64,000 bases of DNA from CAWHHZ01 sp963829355 (GTDB lineage: Bacteria; Acidobacteriota; Thermoanaerobaculia; Gp7-AA8; JAHWKK01): the NCBI GenBank assembly GCA_963829355.1, contig CAWHHZ010000019.1, positions 1 through 64,000 on the forward strand, in the 5' to 3' direction. The notes beneath the pieces were generated by a model. It did no database searches. It was not told where the DNA came from and saw only the letters and a list, made by a program, of their open reading frames with translations. Positions 27,701 to 34,359 of the stretch are shown here, one piece after another; positions within the stretch are counted from its first letter, which is position 1, and every line of letters begins with the position of its first letter. A program made the translations under genes and the position numbers.

Positions 27701-28736
27701 AACAGACGAGGACGGTTCGCCGCGGCTCAGCATGCAGCAGGTCTCGCAGTCGAGCTCGTTCCGGACGAATCTCGGAATCGTCGAGGCGTCGGGCAACGCG
27801 GTCGATGCGCTCGTCAGCGTGTTCGACCAATCAGGCTCGCTTCTCGGTTCGTTTACCGAGAGTCTCAAACCTGGTGAGCACAAGCAGCTCAACTCCGTGC
27901 TCCAGGCGCAGGGAATCAGCGTGGAGAACGGCCGCATCGAGGTGACTGCCGCGAACGGTCAGGGCCGCCTGATGGCCTACGGCTCGGTCGTCGACAACAC
28001 CACGAACGATCCGCAACTGGTCCCCGCCGCGACACTCGGGACTGACAGTGGAACCAAGTGGGTGCTGCCGGGTGTTGCCGATCTGGTGACGGGTCAGGCG
28101 TCGTGGCGAACCGATGTTCGGATTCTCAATGCCGACTCGCAGCCGCGCGAAGTGAAGCTGACGTACTACCCGCAGAACAATCCAGGCGTTTCGAAGGAAG
28201 CGACTGTCATGCTGAATGCCGGTGAGATCGAGGTACTCGACAACGTGCTGAACGAACTGTTCGGTGAATCGAATACCGGAGGCGTCGTCCACGTCGAGAC
28301 CGAAGCTTCGTCGAACCTCGTCACGACGGGGCGGACCTACAACCTCGAGGCGGATGGCGGAACCTTCGGACAGTTCATCCCGGCGGTGAACGCGGGACGT
28401 GCGGTCGGACGAGGCGAGCAGGCGCTGCAGGTCATGCAGGTCGAGCAGTCAGACCGGTTCCGTGCGAATCTCGGTCTCGCCGAAGTGACGGGGCAGCCTG
28501 CCCAGGTCGAGATCACGGCTGTGATTCCAGGCTCCAAGACCTCGGTCAAGGCTCTCGTGCCTCTCGAGGGGAACGAGTTCACGCAACTCGTCGGCGTCCT
28601 CAAGTCGCTCGGGATCTCCGAGGCGTACAACGCCCGAATCTCGGTCCGGGTCGTCAATGGCAGTGGGCGGGTCGTCGCATACGGCTCGATCATCGATAAC
28701 GAGACGCAGGACCCGACCTACGTTCCGGCACAGTAG
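18726..28736 (+). CDS. Giant secreted multidomain surface protein (3336 residues)
   Basis: The signal peptide has a long N-region and ends near GAYA (about residue 38). Residues about 60-1140 are Ser/Thr/Gly-rich beta repeats of autotransporter/adhesin character. Residues 1148-1555 are a parallel beta-helix opening with GGAGSLRQAILDAN. About 1650-1834 holds two cadherin/Ig-like units (DSFTYTIQD and DNFTYTVSDGQGG). About 1836-1948 is a DUF11 domain. About 1952-2715 has eight FnIII-like repeats of roughly 90 residues, each with W-x-x-V-x-G-A-x-x-Y, WYVEA and usually two cysteines. About 2718-2838 is BACON-like. Residues 2852-3336 contain two copies of a module shared with the CHRD protein. No LPxTG or PEP-CTERM signal is visible. 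Likely role is adhesion or matrix. AAGGA precedes the ATG, and a perfect terminator follows. Confidence 0.88.
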   Translation: MNGQPKDQSFLDLSPRTHAAMIVLIGLLLLGAWAPGAYAAVCQTAPVATPPMFWTSAGDWSCGKVPDAGDDVEILHDVYFNQFTGGANSLVVNSGVTLDLAYSSGGTLTVSNGLVVDQAIVDTFSSGATVVVSGGSISSSLTGLISTPVQISGAVSVSSGLVTFNNSVLIDPGVTLTNNGDARFNSGISGSGTFVSGAGSTTRLGGGTVSVTNFDPSGAGSSFRYLAASPTVRGGAGVTYDTLWIQTTGTATLDSAVSIATALSIQSGIFSDAGFAIAATGANLGIAADSSFHIFNTAPNPFPDFATFAIAADPDPNACCSAAGEVAYVAEAAQNVPGFTPGGVQISYGQLRIDSNNYFDKTLVSGPAQVRDDLIVDNTYDSVIFDYGATFLIGSGVVEVGGSVDGGGEISMTTGQLLLGGDWFGWGNLTAGSGTVTYNGDGAQTIGELTYYNLTVGQGTDPDYVYAQYGNANVSNQLLIDTGGKLELRGSKITPTDAAGTPAPGTGSLKMNAGAELYLGSNCGSAAPMPDFGTFSLDPASLVSFEAEADQLVPISPVYGNVRITSVPVCLAVGLREEIDPESSRLGGAGSSRRRPVQTPNREFSLPLNAVYTKTAVPTPSSTLPGAAVGTLTIGGGLEILNDLGQNDTNALDMNSASLSVAADISGDGNLSFTGASDSMTVGGNFTVDGIFSRPDLVTMTGASLSGSGLLRDGQYGDLVITGGDYSLHVADTFFAPGTVQVDAGARLDLGSYSPFVISASVSGEIAGTSNLRISNSLSGTNGLLNLPVTIAGFGATSTGSLQVTGDLTIFSSSSLTNGGVLDVNGNIVDSFAASPALIAGSGSTLSVGGAAGIDSALVADFATNPNLLIFDGGNQPIPGIAFSDLQLSGSGIKTPAGNLSAVNLTVDTGVTLDAGNNQYTLSGDLTVPGTLNAGTSSFVFSGDGASGGPELITGTLTFSSLTISTSDADSSTIDVEIPAGSAVTVSSFISLADDVLRTTSPLVIGTGVTSIAATTGWVDGPIQKTFGSIGETFEFPVGAGGVKAPLTLTADSTPITFTIGAIDGQHPNAPANSLGMFWNITSTGGQADAVFQYDDSDVTGTEGSYVLGRWNGTAWVVQNAVIDTTGNTATVNNVTQFSPWTLLPNAACQVVTTIDGGAGSLRQAILDANAGTCNSITFAIAGTGPHTLALASNLPILSQDGVTIDGFTQSGASANTAGFGSASNANHQIVITGSSPSINALQINGSNNVVTGLSFAGLTDAILVSGTLTSSNVISGNVFHSSNRGVIVNTGSGNVVGGAAAADRNVFDNMSGSSVQLDGSSAGTTVRGNYIGFDPSGFTPSGNFGFGILVQGSANNTIEQNVVSNSGLSTGHGIEINGNNNTITNNRIGTTLSGTGAMANGSSGGSVGVALVTGTSNTVSGNLISGHDQGGISQFESGIYVSSSNNDIFGNLIGTDVSGSGSIPNRFGIIFDTGSTGNVVGGGLGANTIMNSVLDGIMAVGGSGNKWVDNVISANGAMAVDLNDDDTINDDAGDADSGANGLQNPPTITSAVLASGTLYTTVSLDSSTPNPGALLIEIVQTDGGGQINASVGTQCVAGSVLVNAPVNLPAGALTSGNLIAALATSYSDGSCTTVSEGSSEVGTSFTVVANTAPVAGDDIPSTSEDTAVTFAAGSNDSDAESGVTFVSSTAASNGTADCSAYPNCTYTPSANFNGTDSFTYTIQDAYGLTDTATVTVTVNPVNDPPVAVDDSATAAFETAITIPVLANDTDLDGDALTVASAGSAANGTVACTSADCTYTPDSGFAGADNFTYTVSDGQGGTAVGTVTVTVAAATATDLQITKSGPATGTRGETVSFTIAVKNLGLVDAAGVSVADPEPVGLTHLSNSGDCTTSFPCALGTVPAGATKTIVATYMIKASAPRTVTNSATVTTSTPEATLTNNSSSAMLSLCPLTPTAVQPVDGAASVPRSGSLQWSDARSNVYEVYFGPAGSGCSTLVARTAGTSFPYSGLSEDQDYEWRVIATGTGCADAASSCQTFTTGSNTGCPTDRPELLEPVPSATVSSPVSFTWTAVDGAVSYDVVVDQGTGPVVVASTTTASASVVLTPGSFTWYVEAHFEGGCSTASLSSTFTVGNGECAEESPVLLSPAEGATGLSSPLEFSWLVVPGATSYRVWVESEGSFPVVVGTTAGTSLIATVPSGELHWYVQALFDGCPPTISEIRTVHVDARDGCSIAVPELTGPAFDVAIDSPVTFSWTPVSGAIRYAVWASIDGDTESIIGTTEGEDSTTLEREMDAGEIEWFVEVFFDGCPSTRTEPSRFRVNDNFVCVTDVPELLLPANGATGLPGLVKFEWMAVPTAVGYRLWMRTDGVGEYEMAASTLAETELSLPVRGNMAEWYVEAVFPAPCQPTQSEESSFQLKPPISCTDDEPGLIAPVGGITLGDRRVKLMWTGVEGAAAYNVWVTRENGAPSRVGLTSSDELSIEVDLEEGTHEWWVTALFAGCSPAESSRQTFVVDEQTPEGCESNSQLLLISPAEGAANVVSPVIFEWTEVSGAIGYQIWLLEGENDTKRALGGVRETTQAVVQTEVGTIRWYVEAYREECEPVVSSIQHFKVKPAGLTCEIPDKPQVYVPQKVASGTEYRISWAQVPGATVYEVQESTSRVFRDLPTRVVRGTSTPYMHTLSSQGTFYYRVRAIGDCNGERSSYSPVSVVTVDPNSSGPEASIKRGYHLSAEDLAGSEILELNKDAFSQNGVEEFVVVLRSSGAEPETVRLIPDQSWMTVDPEVVTLTPAGVSVTVRAHMAALPLGTSSATLRYQTVDGGKGASQGGGLPVSVSLVTPVAQAGKNKPLPESLVIPAVAHADGANSTWLSDIRLTNIGAVTQKYQLNFTPAGVDGTQTGKTTNLEVKPGSTVALNDILANWYGAVGVEAQQTGMLEIRPMKSSTSSSIGGLAAVASGGFTSMASSRTYNFTPNGTFGQFIPAVRFEKFVGVETDEDGSPRLSMQQVSQSSSFRTNLGIVEASGNAVDALVSVFDQSGSLLGSFTESLKPGEHKQLNSVLQAQGISVENGRIEVTAANGQGRLMAYGSVVDNTTNDPQLVPAATLGTDSGTKWVLPGVADLVTGQASWRTDVRILNADSQPREVKLTYYPQNNPGVSKEATVMLNAGEIEVLDNVLNELFGESNTGGVVHVETEASSNLVTTGRTYNLEADGGTFGQFIPAVNAGRAVGRGEQALQVMQVEQSDRFRANLGLAEVTGQPAQVEITAVIPGSKTSVKALVPLEGNEFTQLVGVLKSLGISEAYNARISVRVVNGSGRVVAYGSIIDNETQDPTYVPAQ

Positions 28737-28743
28737 AGATGGA

Positions 28744-28775
28744 GGAGGGCGCGCCATAGAGCGCGCCCTCCTTTT
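28744..28775 (+). terminator. Rho-independent terminator of the giant gene
   Basis: GGAGGGCGCGC and GCGCGCCCTCC form a perfect 11-bp stem with a 6-base loop, followed by TTTT. It starts 7 bases after the stop codon at 28736 and ends just before xdhC. Confidence 0.9.
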
Positions 28776-28780
28776 CTCTC

Positions 28781-29973
28781 ATGAGTGAGCTGGCGAAGAT
28801 CGCAGAGGCATGGAGCAGTCGTCCGGAGGCCGCCCGTAAGGGTGCGCTGGCCACGGTTCTCCGGACCCACGGTTCAACATTCAGACGTCCGGGCGCACGA
28901 ATGGTCGTCTTCAAAGACGGTTCAACCGTCGGTTCGGTCAGTGGTGGTTGTCTCGAAGGCTCGATCATCGAGTGCGCCGCTGAGGTGATGCGCACGGGCA
29001 AGTCTCAGTCTCTCCGCTACGATGGAGCGCGGGACGACGTCGTGCTCGGCGAAGGCGCCATGTGCGACGGAGAGGTCGCAATCAATGTCGAAAAGATCGA
29101 CGAAGAACTGTCGAGATCTCTGGTGCGACTGGCGACGGAAGGGCATGACAGCGATGTTTCGTCGCGGTTCAGAAAACGGCGACGGGAGGAGCAACTCGCA
29201 TCGATTTCGAGTTGCAGGAGATCGCATACCGATACGTATTGTTGCAGGAGAGAATTCAGCCTCCGCTGCAGCTCGTTCTCTGTGGGGCAGGAGCACTCGC
29301 CGGCGCCGTGGCGGAACTGGCCGAGGCGATGGGATGGAGAACTCTTGTCGTCGATCACCGGCCCCATTTTCTCTCCGGGATGAACGTGCCCACGCGAGAG
29401 ATCGCACGAGGGGACGATCTCGCGGAGATCATCACCGGCGCCTCCTCGACGGCCATCGTCGTGATGACCCATCAATACGAGAGGGACGTCACGCTGGTCG
29501 AGTCGGCTCTGCGCCTCCATCCCATGTACATCGGGCTCCTCGGATCGCGCGGTCGCAGTGCCCGGATCGTCGATGAGCTCCGAAAGGGAAATGTGATCTC
29601 GATCGTGTCGAGACTTCACGCGCCCACTGGCCTCGACCTCGGCTCGGAGACGATCGAGGAGATCGCGCTCTCGATCATCGCGGAGATCCAGGCGGTGCGG
29701 CGAAATGCGCACGCGGGCTTTCTTCGCGATGCGGCCACACCAGTTCACGGTCGTGGCTCGGCGCGACGTCGCGGCCCTGATCCTGGCGGCTGGAGGTTCG
29801 AGCAGGATGGGCTCATCCAAGCTGCTGCTGGAGGGATGCTCGGAGGCGACTCTGATCGAACAGGCCGTCGAGGTCCGTCGGTGCGTTGGAGCTTCACGAT
29901 CTCGTCGTCGTGGAAGGTGCCGAGGAGCTCGTCGGAGACGTTGCGCGTCGATGTGGCGCCAGAACCGTCGTAA
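28781..29973 (+). pseudogene. xdhC: XdhC-family molybdoenzyme maturation factor, frameshifted
   Basis: The N-terminal half is in the frame starting ATG 28781 (ATVLRTHGSTFRRPGARMVV, GSVSGGCLEG) and fits the XdhC/CoxI domain. The C-terminal half continues from about 29160 in another frame (LVLCGAGALAGAVAELAEAM, VVDHRP, YIGLLGSRGR) and fits the NAD(P)-binding XdhC C-domain. The switch lies between about 29150 and 29180. XdhC proteins bind molybdenum cofactor and hand its sulfurated form to xanthine-dehydrogenase-type enzymes. No such enzyme gene is in the window. The second frame runs on to 29973 across the mocA start, so the true C-terminus is unclear. It may be a sequencing error rather than a dead gene, because the coding sequence is otherwise good on both sides. 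Confidence 0.8.
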
Positions 29974-30344
29974 ACGACCGATGGAGCGAGGGGCTCGGCA
30001 GTTCGATCACCTGCGGGATGGGCGCGATCGGCGAAGACATCGACGCGGTGCTCGTGATGCTCGCGGATCAGCCTCGCATCGGCCGCCGTTGTCTCGAAAA
30101 TCTCATCTCCGCGTGGCGTCGAGGTGCGGCGCCCGTCGTCGCGACGACATACCCGGAGGGTGGGGGAGTGCCGGCCGTTTTCGATCGTTCTCTGTTCGTC
30201 GAGCTTCGCCAGCTCGACGGGGATCGTGGCGCTCGCGATCTCATACGGTCTCTCGACGACATCGAGCTCGTCCATCTCGACACCAGAGATGTCGACGATC
30301 CCGAAAGCTACGCCGCAATCACAGGGAAGACGTTAAAGAAGTGA
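29753..30344 (+). pseudogene. MocA-like molybdenum cofactor nucleotidyltransferase, frameshifted
   Basis: A candidate GTG start at 29753 leads into ALILAAGGSSRMGSSKLLLE, the NTP-binding loop of MobA/MocA-type transferases. The frame breaks near 29873: removing one base of GTCCGTCGG restores AVEVVGALELHDLVVVEGAE, and the C-terminal half runs on to 30344 with MLADQPRIGRRCLENLI and TTYPEGGGVPAVFDRSLF. MocA transfers CMP to molybdopterin cofactor for xanthine-dehydrogenase-family enzymes, which fits the xdhC neighbour. About 196 residues when repaired, the normal length. Two adjacent genes with one-base breaks suggest either decay of a pathway or assembly errors. Confidence 0.78.
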
Positions 30345-30410
30345 CGTCATGATGAAGCAGCGTATGAAGCGAGCTCGGCCGGATCCTCGGGTCGGTTATC
30401 CTCTGAGAGA

Positions 30411-32778
30411 ATGACTCCTCTCCCGATCGACGAGCGACTGGCGGAGATTCGGGAGGCGCTGGTCCGCCACCGGCACGCGATCATCGTCTCCCCTCCTGGC
30501 TCCGGAAAGACGACGCGTGTCCCCCCCGCGCTCATCGATGACGGCAACGTCATTCTTCTTCAGCCGCGTCGCGTCGCCGCCCGTTCTCTCGCCCGTCGCA
30601 TCGCAAGCGAGCAGGGATGGCAGCTTGGCGAGACGGTCGGATGGCAGATGCGTCTCGACCGGAACTTCTCGACTGCAACCCGGCTATTGATCTGCACCGA
30701 GGGCATTCTGACGGCACGTCTGCAGTCGGACCCGCTGCTCAGCGGGTTCCGGACAGTGGTACTCGATGAGTTCCATGAGCGCTCGATCTATGCGGATCTG
30801 GCTCTGGCGATGCTGAGGGAGGCAGCGGAGGCTCGTGACGATCTGCGGATCGTCGTGATGTCGGCGACGATCGATCCGGAGCCCATTCAGAGATATCTCG
30901 GCGGGGAGGCGGAATGTGCAACGATCGAGGGGGGCGGCGGACTTCATCCGGTGGAGGTCGTCTACCGGCCAGGAGCAGGAGTCGCGGATGCTGTGGTCGA
31001 GGCTACCGCGAAGGCCAGCGGCGATGTTCTCGTCTTTCTGCCCGGCGTGCGCGAGATCGAGGCCGCTCGCGCGGCGATTTCTGCGCGGCGAGTCGCTGCG
31101 GAGCTCGTTGTCCTCCACGGCAGACTGACTCCTGCCGAGCAGGACCGGGCGATTCTCGCCGGTCCGCGTCGGAAGGTAATCCTGTCGACGAACATCGCGG
31201 AGACTTCACTGACGGTAGAGGGTGTCGAGGCAGTGATCGACAGCGGTCTTCACAAAGTCTTGCGGTTCGATGATTCGAGCGGCATCGACCGGCTCGTGAC
31301 CGAGCGGATTCCGAAGGATGCTGCTGACCAGCGATCAGGGCGAGCCGGACGTCTCGGTCCTGGTCTCGCGATCAGGCTGTGGGACGAGCGTGATCTTCTC
31401 CGGGAGCAGCGGGAGCCGGATGTTCACCGGATCGACCTGAGTCCCACGATGCTCGACATTCTGCGGTGGGGCTCCGATCCGTACTCGTTCGGATGGTACG
31501 AGGCTCCCGAGAAAGGAACGGATCGACAGATCGCTCGAGCTTCTCCGGATGATGGAGGCGGTTTCGATGAAGGGCCCGGGCGGTGCGGAGTCGCGGCTCC
31601 AGTTGACACCGACGGGAGCTGTCATACAGCGGGTAGCCATGCCGCCGCGACTCGCGCGGATCCTGATCGAGGCGAAGGGTTCGGAGCTGGCTCTCAAAGC
31701 GTGTACGGCGATCGCCGACGGTCAGATCAGAGGTGTTCGCAGTGAGGAAGCCTCAGCATCGGATCTTCTGCATCTGTCCGACCAGGAGCAGAGCCGTCAT
31801 CTCGCACGGTCGGCCGCGCAGTTGCGCTCGGTTCTCTCGGCGGGCGGAGTCGCCATCGAGGACGATCAGGACGAGCAGCGCTTTCTCGAGGCGGTTCTGA
31901 CCGGATTTCCCGACAGAGTCGCGAAGCGGCGGGCAGGGTCGGATCGGCATTACCAGTTGGCGAGTGGACAGGGAGCGTTACTGTCGGATCGGAGCTCGGT
32001 CAGAAGCTCCGAGTGGATCGTGGCTGTCGAAATCAGCAGAAGCGATGGTGGTCGCGATGCGATGATCCATCTCGCGAGCGCGATCGATCCGGCATGGCTC
32101 TCTCCGACCGGCGTCGAAACGATCCACGAGTACGATACGGACGCGGACAAGGTGCGGGCGAGAGTGGTCAGGCGTTATGGAGAGCTGGTTCTGGGTGAGC
32201 AGTACGTCGCGCCCGATCCGGAGGAGGCGACGCGGATCCTCGTCTCAGCATTTCTTCGTCGCCGGATGAGCCAGGGGAACGAACATCTGATCGAACGAGC
32301 ACGCTTCGCCGGAGTCGAGATCGATCTCGAGACAATCGCCGAGAATGCGCTGGCCGGCAGGAGCTCGATCGGGACGTTGACGATCGAGGACTGGCTGCCG
32401 TGGGAAGTTCGTCAGGCGATTGACCGCGAAGCCCCTGAACGGCTGGAGATTCCGAGCGGACGGAGCGTGGGGCTCGACTACCGGGAAGACGGTTCGGTCG
32501 TGGTCGCGGCGAAGTTGCAGGAGCTGTTCGGTCTCGAGGATTCGCCCAGGATCGGCAGGCGCCGGGTTCCGGTGACCTTCGAACTTCTGGCGCCGAACGG
32601 GCGGCCGGTACAGACGACATCGGATCTGCGAAACTTCTGGGAGACGACCTATCCCGAGGTGCGCCGGGAGCTGCGTGGCCGATATGCAAAGCACCCGTGG
32701 CCGGAAGATCCCTGGTCGGCGACGCCGACTGCCCGGACGAAAAAGCAGATCGAGCGAAGGCGGGAAGGCAGTGAATGA
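30411..32778 (+). pseudogene. hrpB: ATP-dependent helicase HrpB, frameshifted near 31510
   Basis: The first part (from ATG 30411) carries the DExH helicase motifs: SPPGSGKTTRVP (Walker A), LDEFHERS, MSATIDPEPI, STNIAETSLTVEG and DQRSGRAGRLGPG. After YEAPEK the frame is lost. Dropping one A of the AAA at about 31512 restores KERIDRSLELLRMMEAV and links to the second part, which has MPPRLARILIEA and the HrpB-specific C-terminal domain, ending AKHPWPEDPWSATPTARTKK. The repaired protein would be about 788 residues, close to the usual 800-850. HrpB is a DEAH-box RNA helicase-like protein of uncertain role. The break at a homopolymer is typical of a sequence error. Confidence 0.88.
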
Positions 32779-32794
32779 TGACGGCTCGGCTGTC

Positions 32795-32939
32795 GACAGT
32801 CGGGCCGTACGCGATCTTTCGCCGTCCTCCGCTGCGCTCCGGCGTACGTCCTGACTGTCGCGTTCTGTCCGTCCTGACAGTCGGGCCGTACGCGATCCTT
32901 CGCCGTCCTCCGCTGCGCTCCGGCGGCTCAGGATGACAG
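32795..32939. repeat. Tandem partial TCATCCTGAGC-family element
   Basis: Two near-identical blocks, GGCCGTACGCGATCTTTCGC at 32803 and GGCCGTACGCGATCCTTCGC at 32884. Each is followed by CGTCCTCCGCTGCGCTCCGGCG, and the second ends GGCTCAGGATGACAGG. It fills most of the 254-base spacer between hrpB and the DUF2911 gene. Confidence 0.7.
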
Positions 32940-33032
32940 GAACTGCTGCGGCTGATCACGCTCACGCCTTCCGCGATAGAATCCCGGTCTCGGAAACCCG
33001 TAGTTCAACGATTCAGGATGGAGGGATGTCCT

Positions 33033-33863
33033 ATGCGTAACGCCGTAATTTCTGTTGCTCTGTTGATTCTCGCGTTGCCGGCCATGGCACAGATCGAGAC
33101 GCCGCAGGTCAGTCCAAAGGCATCAGTGTCTCAGAGAGTCGGTACGACCGACATCACGATTGAATATCACCGTCCTGGGGTCAAGGGGCGGCAGATATGG
33201 GGCGGGCTCGTTCCTTTTGATCAGCCGTGGCGGATGGGAGCGAACGAAGCGACCACGATCGAGTTTTCCGATCCGGTGATGGTCGAAGGAAAGAGTCTCG
33301 CTGCAGGAACCTACTCATTCTTTGCGATTCCCGGGCAGGAGTCGTGGACACTCGTCATCAACAAGGACCCGGATCAGTGGGGAGCCTACGGCTACGACCA
33401 GGAGAAGGACGCACTTCGTGTCTCCGTCAAGCCGGTCCCTGCCGCCCACACAGAATGGATGCGGTTCAACATCGAGCCGACCAGCCCGGCATCGGCGGTT
33501 GTGACGCTGAACTGGGAAAAGATGGCGGTGCCGATGAACGTCGCGGTGCCGGTCAATGAGATCGTATGGAAGAGCGTCGACTCGGCGCTCGCCTCGGACT
33601 ACGCGAGTGCGGCAGGGTTCGCCCTCGAGACGGGTGAGCGGCTCGAGCAGGGTCTCGGCTGGATCGATCAGTCGATCGCCATGTCGGGAGAAAGTGTTTT
33701 CAATCTCTTTACGAAAGCCAGGCTCCTTCAGAAGCTCGGGCGTAGTGGTGAAGCGGTCCCGATCATGGAGAAAGCCCTGGCCATGGCCGAAGGGAACGTC
33801 CCTGCCGACTTCATGAACCTTCTGAAAGGGAGCATGGCCTCGATCAAGGCCGACGCGCGATAA
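33033..33863 (+). CDS. Secreted DUF2911 protein
   Basis: 276 residues. The signal peptide NAVISVALLILALPAMAQ is followed by the DUF2911 domain (SPKASVSQRVGTTDITIEYH, RPGVKGRQIWGGLVPF, WRMGANEATTIEFS, GTYSFFAIPG). About 90 helical residues at the C-terminus contain a TPR-like segment (LFTKARLLQKLGRSGEAVPIMEKAL). The domain is frequent in Bacteroidota and Acidobacteriota secreted proteins; its function is unknown. The ATG at 33033 is chosen because the signal peptide starts there; an upstream ATG at 33018 is weaker. Confidence 0.88.
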   Translation: MRNAVISVALLILALPAMAQIETPQVSPKASVSQRVGTTDITIEYHRPGVKGRQIWGGLVPFDQPWRMGANEATTIEFSDPVMVEGKSLAAGTYSFFAIPGQESWTLVINKDPDQWGAYGYDQEKDALRVSVKPVPAAHTEWMRFNIEPTSPASAVVTLNWEKMAVPMNVAVPVNEIVWKSVDSALASDYASAAGFALETGERLEQGLGWIDQSIAMSGESVFNLFTKARLLQKLGRSGEAVPIMEKALAMAEGNVPADFMNLLKGSMASIKADAR

Positions 33864-33877
33864 ACAGCGGCAGAGAA

Positions 33878-33913
33878 GCGCGGCGGCTGGGACCCCGGTT
33901 CAAGCCGCCGCGC
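33878..33913 (+). terminator. Possible terminator hairpin after DUF2911 gene
   Basis: GCGCGGCGGC and GCCGCCGCGC form a perfect 10-bp stem with a 16-base loop, 15 bases after the stop. No T-tract follows, so it may be a hairpin of another kind. Confidence 0.4.
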
Positions 33914-33952
33914 CACGATCTGTTTCGGCAGCTCGCATTTGCACGGCCATCC

Positions 33953-34297
33953 CTGTCATTCCGAAGGAGCGGCCTCATCGCGACTGAGGAATCTGGGCGG
34001 GGGAAGGTGGTTTCGTTCGGTCCACCCACCCAGATTCCTCGCTTCGCTTCGGAATGACAGCCCTTCGTAAAGCGCTGAAAACGATAGGTCGTCATCCTGA
34101 GCGAGGGAATGACACCGCTTCGCTTCGGCAGTGGAGTGAGATGAACTGTCATCCTGAGCCGCCGGATCCCGCGGAGCGGGAGGAGGCCTGCCCTGAGCGG
34201 AGCCGAAGGGACGGTCGAAGGATCTCGTGGAGCCTACCGGCCCGAAGTTCGGCTCGAGTCAGGACGTACGCGATCCTTCGCTTCGTTCAGGATGACA
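33953..34297. repeat. Two intergenic palindromic elements side by side
   Basis: 33953-34060 is an ATTCCGAAGGAG-family copy (CTGTCATTCCGAAGGAGCGG ... CTTCGGAATGACAG, with the inner pair CAGATTCCTCG/GAGGAATCTGG). 34091-34297 holds TCATCCTGAGC-family sequence, with two left ends (34091 and 34148) and one right end GTTCAGGATGACA. The 496-base spacer from 33864 to 34359 has no visible gene. Confidence 0.7.
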
Positions 34298-34359
34298 TTC
34301 ATTGGACGGGGGACTCTTCTTTGCCGGCTCGGCATCCGATTTGAACTCGAGCGGCTACA

